DNA of 11,053 nt, from assembly GCA_022708585.1 (NCBI GenBank), contig JAKIYJ010000030.1, forward strand, positions 1 to 11,053. Reading direction: 5' to 3'. The notes beneath the pieces are model-generated. The model searched no databases and had not been told where the DNA came from. It saw only the letters and a program-made list of their open reading frames with translations. The DNA is from Bacteroidota bacterium. Lineage in GTDB: Bacteria; Bacteroidota; Bacteroidia; Bacteroidales; JAKIYJ01. Positions 1 to 8,795 of the stretch are shown piece by piece; within the stretch, counting starts at the first letter, position 1, and the number at the start of each line of letters is the position of its first letter. The position numbers and the translations under genes are program-made.

Positions 1-888
1 TTTTCTATCTTCCATAGCGGCATCGGATCTTTTATCATCTGAGCGGCTATTTCTTTCAGTAATTCTTGAAGCAGCCACTTCGGCAATAATATCTTCTACC
101 GAAGAAGCATTTGATAAAACAGCTCCTGTACATGTCATATCTCCAACAGTGCGAAATCTTATGTGCATTATTTCACTTTTTTCATCTTCTTTCATTGCAA
201 TGTATTTAGATTTTGCCAGAATCACACCATCGCGTATAAAACATTCTCTGTTGTGGGCAAAATAAAGTGAAGGCAAAGAAATTTTTTCCTGTAAAATATA
301 TTGCCATACATCCAGTTCTGTCCAATTACTTAGAGGGAACACTCTAAAATGTTCACCTTCTTTTTTTCTGCCATTAAAAAGATTCCACACTTCAGGTCTT
401 TGATTTTTAGGATCCCATTGTCCAAACTCATCTCTATGAGAGAAAAAACGCTCTTTAGCTCTTGCTTTTTCTTCATCTCTTCGGGCACCTCCAAGAGCTG
501 CATCAATTTTATATTTACTGATAGTATCCAGAAGTGTAACAGTTTGTAATTTATTTCGACTTGCTGAAATACCTGTCTCTTCGGTTACCTTACCTTGGTC
601 AATAGAATCCTGTACATAACCTATGATAAGATTTACCCCAATATTTTCAACTAATTTATCACGATAATCGAGAGTTTCCTGAAAATTATGCCCTGTATCT
701 ATATGAATGAGAGGGAAAGGTATTTTAGCAGGCCAGAATGCCTTACGAGCTATATGTACCATAACTATTGAATCCTTACCACCTGAAAACAACAAGGCAG
801 GTCTTTCAAACTGGGCTGCTACTTCTCTTACCACAAAAATAGATTCTGCCTCTAACTCCTGAAGATGTGATAAATGATATATAACCAT
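1..888 (-). CDS. cysD: Sulfate adenylyltransferase subunit 2 (ATP sulfurylase small subunit), 3' end cut by window edge
   Basis: CysD, with the GTPase CysN, converts sulfate and ATP to adenylylsulfate (APS) and pyrophosphate, the first step of sulfate activation in the cytoplasm. The frame is open for 296 codons from the ATG at 888 to the left edge. It shows the PP-loop SGGKDS at residues 35-40, the IDTGHNFQET segment near 63-72 and the LGGARRDEE signature at 132-140. The last visible residues, MEDRK, match the region just before the usual C-terminus, so only a handful of codons should be missing (family length about 300). It starts 64 nt after the cysC stop with no promoter match between them, so the two are probably co-transcribed. 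cysN is expected to the left. The start is the first ATG and gives the normal family N-terminus. Confidence 0.97.
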   Translation of the reverse strand, partial: MVIYHLSHLQELEAESIFVVREVAAQFERPALLFSGGKDSIVMVHIARKAFWPAKIPFPLIHIDTGHNFQETLDYRDKLVENIGVNLIIGYVQDSIDQGKVTEETGISASRNKLQTVTLLDTISKYKIDAALGGARRDEEKARAKERFFSHRDEFGQWDPKNQRPEVWNLFNGRKKEGEHFRVFPLSNWTELDVWQYILQEKISLPSLYFAHNRECFIRDGVILAKSKYIAMKEDEKSEIMHIRFRTVGDMTCTGAVLSNASSVEDIIAEVAASRITERNSRSDDKRSDAAMEDRK

Positions 889-952
889 TTTAAATAAATC
901 TTAAATTAGTATTCAACAAACATATAAAAATAATAAAGGTATCTCAATAAAA

Positions 953-1591
953 TTATTTTATTCTAAACCATCCTTTTTTTCTGAATTTTATTTGTGGAAG
1001 TATATAAATCATCATATATTTAACACATTTTTTAACTGGCCAGAGGTCGGTTCTAAGTTCTATATCAGGTTGAACAGGTGGTTCAAATTCAGAATCCAAA
1101 CCTGTAAAATCTTTTAACAATCCATTTCTTGCTTTTTTGTAAAGTCCTTTTGGATCTCTTTTTTCACAAACTTCTAATGGAGCATTAACATATATTTCAA
1201 TAAAATTATTTCGTCCAATGATATTTCTGGCAATTTTTCTTATTTCTTCGGTAGGGGTAATAAAACTGCATATAACTATACTGCCATATTCCATAAATAT
1301 TTTTGCAATTTCAGCAGTACGTCTTATATTCTCCTTACGATCTTCTAATGAATAGCCGAGATCCTTGTTGATACCTTCACGCATTATGTCTCCATCAAAA
1401 GATTTTGTAAAATAACCTTTACGCAGAATTTCCTTTTCAAGAGCTTCAGCAATAGTAGTTTTGCCTGCTCCTGATAAACCAGTCAGCCAAATAACTTTAG
1501 GATCCTGTTTAATAAGGAATCTTTTTCTGTTGCGTCTTATATAAGCATTAAAATCAGTATATAATTTACGTGTACGATGTCTGACTTCCAT
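953..1591 (-). CDS. cysC: Adenylylsulfate (APS) kinase
   Basis: CysC phosphorylates APS to PAPS, the sulfate donor for sulfotransferases and for PAPS reductase. The 212-residue protein has the P-loop GLSGAGKTT at 38-46, DGD at 66-68, the INKDLGYS..DR segment at 74-85, the DPKGLYKKAR segment at 146-155 and FTGLD at 162-166, all typical of APS kinases. The FISP segment that carries the phosphoserine in the E. coli enzyme (Ser109) reads FITP here (Thr112). Basic stretches flank the core: about 30 residues before the P-loop and a lysine/arginine-rich tail. It is a standalone kinase, not fused to CysN. AGGAG at 1606-1610 lies 14 nt before the ATG, and a -7 promoter match lies just upstream, so it is probably the first gene of a cysC-cysD(-cysN) operon. 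Confidence 0.96.
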   Translation of the reverse strand: MEVRHRTRKLYTDFNAYIRRNRKRFLIKQDPKVIWLTGLSGAGKTTIAEALEKEILRKGYFTKSFDGDIMREGINKDLGYSLEDRKENIRRTAEIAKIFMEYGSIVICSFITPTEEIRKIARNIIGRNNFIEIYVNAPLEVCEKRDPKGLYKKARNGLLKDFTGLDSEFEPPVQPDIELRTDLWPVKKCVKYMMIYILPQIKFRKKGWFRIK

Positions 1592-1626
1592 TATTGTCTA
1601 CAAAACTCCTGTAATTTAAATATATG

Positions 1627-1634
1627 CAAAAGTA
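1627..1634 (-). promoter_or_regulatory. Bacteroidota -7 promoter element for cysC
   Basis: On the minus strand this reads TACTTTTG, an exact match to TAnnTTTG. Transcription would start near 1621, giving a leader of about 30 nt that contains AGGAG. I see no clear -33 element; the duplicated upstream block begins 10 bp further upstream. Confidence 0.7.
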
Positions 1635-1644
1635 GTAATTAAAG

Positions 1645-1734
1645 TTGAGTCTACTCCGAAAAGTTGATAAATTTTATTATAATTAAATTTATCTATATTT
1701 TAGATTAATTTATCTATGTTATTGATTAATTTAT
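1645..1734 (-). repeat. Upstream block, copy A, with 21-bp phased TTTATC cores
   Basis: This block matches 9576-9665 without gaps at 78 of 90 positions (counted by eye), and 1655-1678 is identical in both copies. On the plus strand it has TTTATCTAT at 1688 and 1709 and a third variant, TTTATTTTT, at 1730, exactly 21 bp apart, plus an inverted GATAAA at 1666-1671. It ends with TTGAG 10 bp upstream of the cysC -7 element. The GAGT..ACTC dyad near 1647-1656 is not kept in the other copy. It could be a shared activator or UP-like region, or the remnant of a mobile element end. Confidence 0.75.
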
Positions 1735-1838
1735 TTTTGATGAAAATATTTTAATGTAAAAATAGATTTTTAGAAGGGATTCAAAGTTTAAAGTTTATGA
1801 TTATTTTTTTTATTTAATTCACAAAAATCAAGGTTTTT

Positions 1839-2609
1839 TTAATCACTTTCTTTTCTTGCAATATAAATTATTTCATCAGGAGGCAAACGATAATGTTTAA
1901 CAATATCAGGGTCAAGTGTTTTAATATAGTCTTCGGCAGTAACTTTAAAACCACTGTTAGAAAGTCTATCGGGATAGTCTCTACCGTGAATTCTCACATG
2001 GTCATATTGACCGAAAGTTTTTTCTCTTTCAGCGGGATCGGTAATATCAGGATTTTCGAAAGTTTTTTCTCTTGACATATCAATAGGCACCTGTAAAATA
2101 GCCCAGCCTCCTTTTTTAAGTACGCGATAAATCTCCTTTAAGGCAAGTTTTTCATTATCTATATGTTCTAAAACATGATTGCATAAAACAATATCGAAAT
2201 AATCATTTTCAAAGGGCATATTTCTAATATCCATTTTTACTTTTGCCAGTGGAGATTCAAGATCAGCAGTAACATATTCCAGATTTCGTAATTTTTTAAA
2301 TCTATAATAAAAAGTTTGTTCTGGGGCAATATGGAGTACTTTATATGGCGAGGTAAAGAAATCTGTTTTGTTTTTAAGATAAAGCCAGATTAAACGATGC
2401 CGTTCAAGTGAAAGGCATTTGGGGCATAAGCGATTATTGCTGCCTTTGTTTCCATAAGGGAGAAATTTTCTAAAATTGCCTTCACAAACAGGGCAATGAT
2501 ATTTTTTGCCATAATAAAATACACTTATTATTTTACTGAATAATGTGCTAAAACGAATGAGGTATTTTCTTGGCACTTTCCTGACCAGGAAGCGCATAAA
2601 TTTTTGCAT
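1839..2609 (-). CDS. Zinc-ribbon class I SAM-dependent methyltransferase
   Basis: A predicted cytoplasmic methyltransferase of 256 residues; the substrate is unknown. A four-cysteine zinc-binding module comes first (C39, C42, C62, C65, in CPVC and CPKC pairs). A Rossmann methyltransferase domain follows from about residue 88. Motif I is VLHIAPEQ (91-98), where HIAPE replaces the usual glycine-rich E/DxGxGxG. Later motifs are the acidic TADLESP (115-121), the MPFENDYFDIVLCNHVLEHI stretch (131-150) typical of Methyltransf_11 proteins, and LKKGGWAILQVP (164-175). Relatives with this architecture often sit in surface-polysaccharide regions of Bacteroidota, which is family knowledge and not shown here. 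It has its own -7 element 38 nt or less after the macroglobulin stop, but readthrough from that operon is also possible because no terminator is visible. The ATG at 2609 is the only reasonable start close to the promoter. Confidence 0.88.
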   Translation of the reverse strand: MQKFMRFLVRKVPRKYLIRFSTLFSKIISVFYYGKKYHCPVCEGNFRKFLPYGNKGSNNRLCPKCLSLERHRLIWLYLKNKTDFFTSPYKVLHIAPEQTFYYRFKKLRNLEYVTADLESPLAKVKMDIRNMPFENDYFDIVLCNHVLEHIDNEKLALKEIYRVLKKGGWAILQVPIDMSREKTFENPDITDPAEREKTFGQYDHVRIHGRDYPDRLSNSGFKVTAEDYIKTLDPDIVKHYRLPPDEIIYIARKESD

Positions 2610-2626
2610 TGTTATAATTTATATCA

Positions 2627-2634
2627 CAAAGATA
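2627..2634 (-). promoter_or_regulatory. Bacteroidota -7 promoter element for the methyltransferase gene
   Basis: On the minus strand this is TATCTTTG, an exact TAnnTTTG match in the 38-nt gap after the macroglobulin stop. Transcription would start near 2621, leaving a leader of only about 11 nt with no Shine-Dalgarno. The -33 region would fall inside the end of the macroglobulin gene. Confidence 0.65.
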
Positions 2635-2647
2635 ATAAAAAAATTAT

Positions 2648-5600
2648 TTATTCTGCTACTGTTACTCTGGTTCCTTCGGAATGCGAAGAGAATTCAGGTG
2701 CATACATACATTGTATTGTAGTAATGCCATTTGAAAAGTTCCCTTTATGTGATACAATTAAAGGATATTCAAACACATAGGTCCCTTTACGAAGTTCTGT
2801 AAAGAAAAAATTTGTAGCGGCATCGCGAGTGCTTTCATAATAACCCAATCCGTTTTTGTATTTATATCCAGATATAACATTTACAGGTTCAAATCCCGAA
2901 GCCCTCATATCTTTCATCTGCACATATTCCATATCGCGGTCAACTCGTATTTCAATACGTACTGTGATTTTATCACCAATTTTAAGCAAAGTTTTTTCAG
3001 TTACCGGTTCAATTTTAGGTCCCGTGGCTGAATTAATTTGTCTGAACAGTTTTTTATCAATTTTTAAAGGTGTTTCAGCAGAGGTAATTTTATCAAGTTG
3101 TTCAAAATATTGCCAATATAATGCCCCCCAGGCAACACCTTCATTTTTCTTATTTATTGTTATATTGCCCATTTCAGGTTTTATATCACTGCCTGACCAG
3201 GAAGTTTTAAAATAGCCTGTACCAGCTTCAACTTTTACATTTTCCATCATATTGTCAAGGTCTACTGCTTTATTTCCAAGACTGATTTGAACTTGTTCAC
3301 TGCCTGACAAAATATCAGTACCTTTTAATAATAGTGCATAACAAGCTTCAGCAGTTGCCTTCGTTGTTTTCCAATCCTGTGTTTGTTTCTGTTTCAGCAA
3401 CCATATTTTCATTTCTTCAACAGATTCAGCATCATTTGCAACCTCATCAAAAGTTTCAATTAAAAGCGATTGTGTTTCAACAGGAGCCTGATACCAATAA
3501 TATGAAGAGGAAACATCATGCCAGTACATTCCCAATTCTTCAGAATGTAAAGCTCTTTCTTTCAATGAACGTATAATTTCTTTTGCAGTAACACTGTTAT
3601 CTCCTCTGTATAAGGCAAGGCTTATCATTCCCTGCATATAGATATTGTTTGCCGACCAGTATTTTTTAGCCTGTTTAATAAAATAATCATAAGCCTCCTG
3701 TATGTTTTTATTCATTTTAAAGTCATTAATAAAATAACTTCTGGCATATAAATATTGTATTTGGTCATAAGATAAATGGTTTTCATCTATGGATTCAGGA
3801 TAATATTTTTTTATATAATCATAATCTTCTTTAATTCTAACATCAAGATATTTTACACTTTTTTCCAGCATCTGCCATAAATTTTTATTTTCTTTAATAT
3901 TTACAATGCCAAGATGTATAAGATGTCCAAACCCTGTAATTATATATTGTGTGATATATCTGTTTTCGGGCATACCATCGAACCATGGCCAGCCTCCATT
4001 TGAAGATTGTTTTTTAATCAGCATTCGTTCTGCTTTTTGAAGTTCATCACTCATACGTGTCAAATCAAAAAGTAAAGATATTCTTTGTTTACGTTCTGTT
4101 TCATTTTTAGCATCAAGCACCCATGGTGTTTCTTCTAATATTAAAGTTTTAAGTTCCTGATTTTTCTCCAAATTAGATAAAAGAGCATCAGGAGTAAGAT
4201 TTTTCCAGCTGTTGAAAACATTTTTAATTTTTGGATTTGAATTGACAAGGTATGTAGCAATACTATTAGCATAATATCGGTTGAAAATCTGTTCAGAACA
4301 TTCATAAGGATATTCCATTAAATATGGTAATGCCTGCACGGCATACCAGCCGGGATTTGAAGTGTATTCAAGAGTTAACTTATGATTTCTTAATGTCAAA
4401 GATTTTTCGGATTCTAACAGTTTGATAAATGAAAATTTTTTGCTTTGTTTTCCATTAACAGGGAGAGGTAATGATTCAGTAACAAGAGTACGATTGGTAA
4501 GTACAGGTATTGTCATTTCTTCTCCGTCACTATAATTATCAGCCTTTGCAACCACTCTATATGTAATGGCATCAATATTTTCAGGAATAAAAATATCCCA
4601 GTTCAATGAAGTGCTTTGTCCTTTTTTAACAGTAAATTTTTGAATGTTCTTTTTATTCTGCAAAAGTTCATCAACAGATTTCATATTTAAAGCATCAAAA
4701 AATTCAAGACGCACTTCACCTTCAAGGTTTTTGTCAGAAATATTGGATATTTTGATGTTAAAACTTATTTTATCAAATTCTCTAAAAAAACGAGGTGAAT
4801 TTGTAAAAATCATTAAATCTTTTTGAGTAACAAGTTCTTTTTGTATCATTCCATATTTAAGATCCTTGCTATGTGCCAATCCCATCATTTTCCATCGGGT
4901 AAGTGCTTCTGGAACTTTAAATTTAATTATAATATCTCCATTTTCATCAGTTTCAAGTTGAGGTAAAAAGAAAGCTGTTTCATTAAAATTACTTCTTAAC
5001 TGTACATCTGAAAAATCTACTGTTTTGTTTGTATTATTTTTATCTGCATCGACATTAAATTTATCAGTAAAATTTTCAACAGAATCATCAATAAAAGAAG
5101 TTTGTTCCAGATTTTTCATATCTTTTGATGAGATATCCGTTCCAGTTTGAGCAAAACCTTTGCTTTCGGCTGTCATAAGTGTTCTCTCTTCAGAAGGCAT
5201 ATTATATATTTCTCTTTTGCTATTATAATAATATCTGTATGAGTTAAATTGGTTAAAATTGAACCAGTTAAGTTTATCGTAGTTATAATATAAATAATGA
5301 TATTTTGGAGTAAACAGATAAACAATATCAGAATTTTTTGATGAGATAGTATTTATTTCCCATGGTGATTTTCCATAAAAATAATTCATAATATCAAAAT
5401 TCCAGTAGTTAGTTGCGAAAGCATCAAGTGAAGCATCGTACATAGAAGCGAGCATTTCGGCTGTTACTTTTTCACCTTTTTTATCTTTAATATGTATTTT
5501 CCATTCTTCGTCTTGTCCAGGCAATAGTTTATTTCTAAATGTCTCAAATTGTATATCAAGTTCTTTATTTGTATATGGTACATATATTATAAAAGAATTA

Positions 5601-8600
5601 TAATAATCTCGACTATTTTTTATAAAAACAAGATTAACAGTTACATTTCCACGATATTCTTCTTTTATTGGTATTTCAATAAATTTTTGTTCATTATTTA
5701 AAGTAAGAAATTCTCTGGAAGAGATTTTATTTTGTGTTTCAATTTCATAAATAACATTAACATCATTTTCTTTTGTACCAATAATGAAAGAAGCCTTTTC
5801 GCCAGGTTCTCCTTTATTGTTGAGAATGGTAAACCAGTTTACAGTTTGTTCGGGGATTGTTTTGCTTTTTGGGGAATAAAGGCAGAAATAATGTTTATTT
5901 TCAACTGTTTCGCCAAAGGCATCTTTTGCCTTAATTTCAAGAAGGTATTGACCATCATTCCAATTTTTAAATACTGTTGCATCCAGAATGCTGTCTTTTT
6001 GTGTATCGAAATCTATTGTTAACAATTGTTCTTCTTTTTCCCATTTATATTTATTGTCTTCATCATCATATAAATCGAGAGGGAAAAGTTTATAAAATTC
6101 ATCGCGTGAAAGTACATATTTGTCAGGTATTGTCCATAGTCTTTGTCTGAAAGTCTTTTCAGGTTGTTTCAATTTATATATTGTAATTGTACCCTTTGCG
6201 GGTTCTTTTTCTCCATTATGATTAACAGTAATTATGTTGAAAGAATTTTTTTCTATTTTTTGAATTTTTTCAGGCATTTGAACATTGAGGTACAGAGCGG
6301 TATAGCCAGCTGAAATTGTTTTTTGAGATGATCTTGTTTCGCCATTAATATCTGTTACATCAACAGAGACTGAATAATTGAATACGGGCAAAAATTTTCT
6401 GGGAATATTTTTATCGGGTATAGCATTAAATTTAATTTCTAATTCTCCCTTTTCGTTGGTAAGAGTAGTTCCATTAATTATTTCCATTGAAGGAGAAGAT
6501 GGATAACCACCTCTCCACCAATAGTTCCAATAAGGGAAGCGGGCAGTTCGCACAACTCTGTATTTTACTTTTGCGCCATCAATGTTGCTGCCTGCATAGG
6601 CAATTGCCCTGGCTGTAACAGTAACTTCTTCTCCAAGTTTATAACTTCCTTTAACAGGGTTAAAGTCAACTTCAAATCCAGGACGTTTATATTCTTCTAC
6701 ATTAAAGTATTTATAGCCATAAGTATCTGTAATATACATTTGCCCGTTTAATCCGCCCTGTGGTGCTATAAAAGTGCCCGAAACGGTTCCAAATTCATTA
6801 GAAGTGAGTTCAATAAATGAAACCTCTTGATAGTTTACATCATATAAAGCAACACGTGTTTTAGCATTTGGTCTTATATTGTATTTATCGCCCTCTTTTT
6901 CAAGTAATATACCCTTAAAGTATATGGTTTGTCCTGGACGATAAATAGCTCTATCGGTAAAAAAGAATGTTTTATTGTATTTTTTATCATATTCGTCTTT
7001 TGTATTATAATATTGATAAAAATAACTTTCTGATTTAAGAAAATCATTACCTTTTTTGAATTCAGCATAAAGATAACGTGATGATTTGTTATCAGTATCA
7101 ATTGCTGGTATAAATACGTATCCGTTTTTATCGCTTGTAAAAGTTTTCCATTTTTTAATTTCGTAAGTTCTTGATGAATAATTGTAATTGTGATAAAATG
7201 TCTCTACTTTTAATCCTTTTATAGGTTTACCGCTTGTACGGTCAAGGACAAAAATATCATAAGAGTAATTTTTCAGGAGGCGGGAGATATAACTTATATT
7301 TGAAATTTGTATATTACTATAGAGTACTGGTGAGTTATCATTTGAAAAATAAGGCGAAGAGCTTGCAAGAATCACATAATAACCCAGAGGCAGTGCAGGC
7401 ATTACAATTTCAACCGAGTGAGCCTGCATATCATCATCTTCGGGCAGTTTAACATTGTATTCCTTAACTGCATTTAATTTAAGATACTGCTTAATTAAAT
7501 CTGTGCTGGAATATTTTTCTTTTAGTTTTAAATCCTCATCAGCCTCAATTTTTATTATTTTTATAAAAATATTATCAACATTTTTGAAATCGACAAGAGA
7601 TCTAAATGCCTTATCTGGTGTTTCAACGGCTTCGGTTTTAAGATTTAATGATTTTTGTTCAATAGTTTCAATTAATGCTTTGCAATTTTTTGCTCCATCC
7701 GATGCAGGGAAGCGTTTAACAGATTGCTGACATTTTTCATAAGATTTTTTAATATCGTATTTATAATCATCCGATACCAATGGATTATACAATTTGCCTG
7801 TTCTAAAATATTCAGCGGCTATTTCATAAGAAATCAGAGTAGAATATTGATTATCAAAATATTTTTTTTCAAGTGCTTTTAGATTTTCAAGAAACAAACT
7901 GTCTTTTGTGTCAAGTGTACTGTTATTTTTAACAAATTTTATACGTTTAAGGCTCAGGTCAATCAATGCTGCCGGGTTTTCATCATTAATATGAAATTTT
8001 TCCATATATTGTAAGAGAGAGAGAGCGTAGAATTTAAAGGATAAGGTGTCAGTGGTATTTAAAGAAAGTTTGATAAATTTATCGGGAGTCAGGAAATAAT
8101 CTTCATTATCCAGTTCAAATTTATAAGCAGGCTTTATCAAGTCTGGTTCAGTATTGATAAAAAAATCAATTGCTCTGTGAGCAAGGAAATCATATAGAGT
8201 AGGCCTGAATTGTCGTGCTGTACTGTCTTTTATAATAACAGGATCGTATATCTGTATATTAATTTGTTTTAAATCATCAGGATTAATGAGGGATTGCAGA
8301 TAATGAAAAATAATTTTCTCAACTATTTTTTTCAAATCCCATGTTTTAATATCGTTTTGTTCAAAGTCAAGAGTTTCACTTCTATTCAGGAACAAGAACC
8401 TGTTATTTTGATAATATCTCCAGTAAATTTCGGCCAGTATGGAATGGAGAACAGGTGTAACAGGAAAAGTTGAAGTTGTTATTTCATTATTGAGTTCTTC
8501 AATAGATTTTTCAAAAAAATCTTCTTCAAAATAAGATTTTAAACCTATTTTATAAATTACAGATTTAACCTGACTGGCAGAGTTATTATTAATTTTAGCA

Positions 8601-8788
8601 TCTTCATAAATACTATTTACAATATTAAGAGCCGATTTAAACAGTCCTTTATTAATTAATGAGTCAACTTCAGCCCATTTTTCCCCGTCATCATAAGTTT
8701 TAATGCCGGCATTAGCAGAATCTATATTTGTAAATATTAAACAAAATAAAGGCAATATGCATAAATATCGTAATAATTGCATAAGCAT
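2648..8788 (-). CDS. Alpha-2-macroglobulin family protein with thioester motif
   Basis: A large secreted protein of the bacterial alpha-2-macroglobulin family, thought to trap proteases through a cleavable bait region and a reactive thioester. A signal peptide (1-27) ends in ANA. No lipobox lies at the cleavage site, so it is probably periplasmic and not a lipoprotein. Residues ~30-400 form a mostly helical region common in Bacteroidota relatives. The MG2 domain (about 600-710) contains YRPGQTIYFKG from Y616. An aromatic-rich stretch precedes a bait-like, low-complexity acidic/Asn segment (~1197-1270). The A2M domain follows (LTRWKMMGLA, W1299). The thioester is PYECSEQ with C1497, E1499 and Q1500; the alpha-helical thioester domain (~1470-1830) includes GGWPW at 1598-1602. 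Length 2046 exceeds E. coli YfhM (about 1650). It starts 7 nt after the barrel gene stop, so the two are probably translationally coupled; an in-frame ATG at codon 3 is an alternative start. No pbpC is adjacent. Confidence 0.95.
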   Translation of the reverse strand: MLMQLLRYLCILPLFCLIFTNIDSANAGIKTYDDGEKWAEVDSLINKGLFKSALNIVNSIYEDAKINNNSASQVKSVIYKIGLKSYFEEDFFEKSIEELNNEITTSTFPVTPVLHSILAEIYWRYYQNNRFLFLNRSETLDFEQNDIKTWDLKKIVEKIIFHYLQSLINPDDLKQINIQIYDPVIIKDSTARQFRPTLYDFLAHRAIDFFINTEPDLIKPAYKFELDNEDYFLTPDKFIKLSLNTTDTLSFKFYALSLLQYMEKFHINDENPAALIDLSLKRIKFVKNNSTLDTKDSLFLENLKALEKKYFDNQYSTLISYEIAAEYFRTGKLYNPLVSDDYKYDIKKSYEKCQQSVKRFPASDGAKNCKALIETIEQKSLNLKTEAVETPDKAFRSLVDFKNVDNIFIKIIKIEADEDLKLKEKYSSTDLIKQYLKLNAVKEYNVKLPEDDDMQAHSVEIVMPALPLGYYVILASSSPYFSNDNSPVLYSNIQISNISYISRLLKNYSYDIFVLDRTSGKPIKGLKVETFYHNYNYSSRTYEIKKWKTFTSDKNGYVFIPAIDTDNKSSRYLYAEFKKGNDFLKSESYFYQYYNTKDEYDKKYNKTFFFTDRAIYRPGQTIYFKGILLEKEGDKYNIRPNAKTRVALYDVNYQEVSFIELTSNEFGTVSGTFIAPQGGLNGQMYITDTYGYKYFNVEEYKRPGFEVDFNPVKGSYKLGEEVTVTARAIAYAGSNIDGAKVKYRVVRTARFPYWNYWWRGGYPSSPSMEIINGTTLTNEKGELEIKFNAIPDKNIPRKFLPVFNYSVSVDVTDINGETRSSQKTISAGYTALYLNVQMPEKIQKIEKNSFNIITVNHNGEKEPAKGTITIYKLKQPEKTFRQRLWTIPDKYVLSRDEFYKLFPLDLYDDEDNKYKWEKEEQLLTIDFDTQKDSILDATVFKNWNDGQYLLEIKAKDAFGETVENKHYFCLYSPKSKTIPEQTVNWFTILNNKGEPGEKASFIIGTKENDVNVIYEIETQNKISSREFLTLNNEQKFIEIPIKEEYRGNVTVNLVFIKNSRDYYNSFIIYVPYTNKELDIQFETFRNKLLPGQDEEWKIHIKDKKGEKVTAEMLASMYDASLDAFATNYWNFDIMNYFYGKSPWEINTISSKNSDIVYLFTPKYHYLYYNYDKLNWFNFNQFNSYRYYYNSKREIYNMPSEERTLMTAESKGFAQTGTDISSKDMKNLEQTSFIDDSVENFTDKFNVDADKNNTNKTVDFSDVQLRSNFNETAFFLPQLETDENGDIIIKFKVPEALTRWKMMGLAHSKDLKYGMIQKELVTQKDLMIFTNSPRFFREFDKISFNIKISNISDKNLEGEVRLEFFDALNMKSVDELLQNKKNIQKFTVKKGQSTSLNWDIFIPENIDAITYRVVAKADNYSDGEEMTIPVLTNRTLVTESLPLPVNGKQSKKFSFIKLLESEKSLTLRNHKLTLEYTSNPGWYAVQALPYLMEYPYECSEQIFNRYYANSIATYLVNSNPKIKNVFNSWKNLTPDALLSNLEKNQELKTLILEETPWVLDAKNETERKQRISLLFDLTRMSDELQKAERMLIKKQSSNGGWPWFDGMPENRYITQYIITGFGHLIHLGIVNIKENKNLWQMLEKSVKYLDVRIKEDYDYIKKYYPESIDENHLSYDQIQYLYARSYFINDFKMNKNIQEAYDYFIKQAKKYWSANNIYMQGMISLALYRGDNSVTAKEIIRSLKERALHSEELGMYWHDVSSSYYWYQAPVETQSLLIETFDEVANDAESVEEMKIWLLKQKQTQDWKTTKATAEACYALLLKGTDILSGSEQVQISLGNKAVDLDNMMENVKVEAGTGYFKTSWSGSDIKPEMGNITINKKNEGVAWGALYWQYFEQLDKITSAETPLKIDKKLFRQINSATGPKIEPVTEKTLLKIGDKITVRIEIRVDRDMEYVQMKDMRASGFEPVNVISGYKYKNGLGYYESTRDAATNFFFTELRKGTYVFEYPLIVSHKGNFSNGITTIQCMYAPEFSSHSEGTRVTVAE

Positions 8789-8795
8789 TAAGGCT

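Noticed and set aside
349..549. A 66-codon plus-strand frame opposite cysD
   Set aside because: Antisense shadow of a well-supported gene, with low-complexity Phe/Ser content.
1757..1772. Terminator-like inverted repeat TAAAAAT/ATTTTTA between the methyltransferase gene and cysC
   Set aside because: The stem is only A-T pairs with a 2-nt loop, too weak to call a terminator in such AT-rich DNA.
6874..7101. A 75-codon minus-strand frame inside the macroglobulin gene
   Set aside because: It lies wholly within the large gene in another frame, with no family features. The same holds for the other short frames overlapping the large genes.
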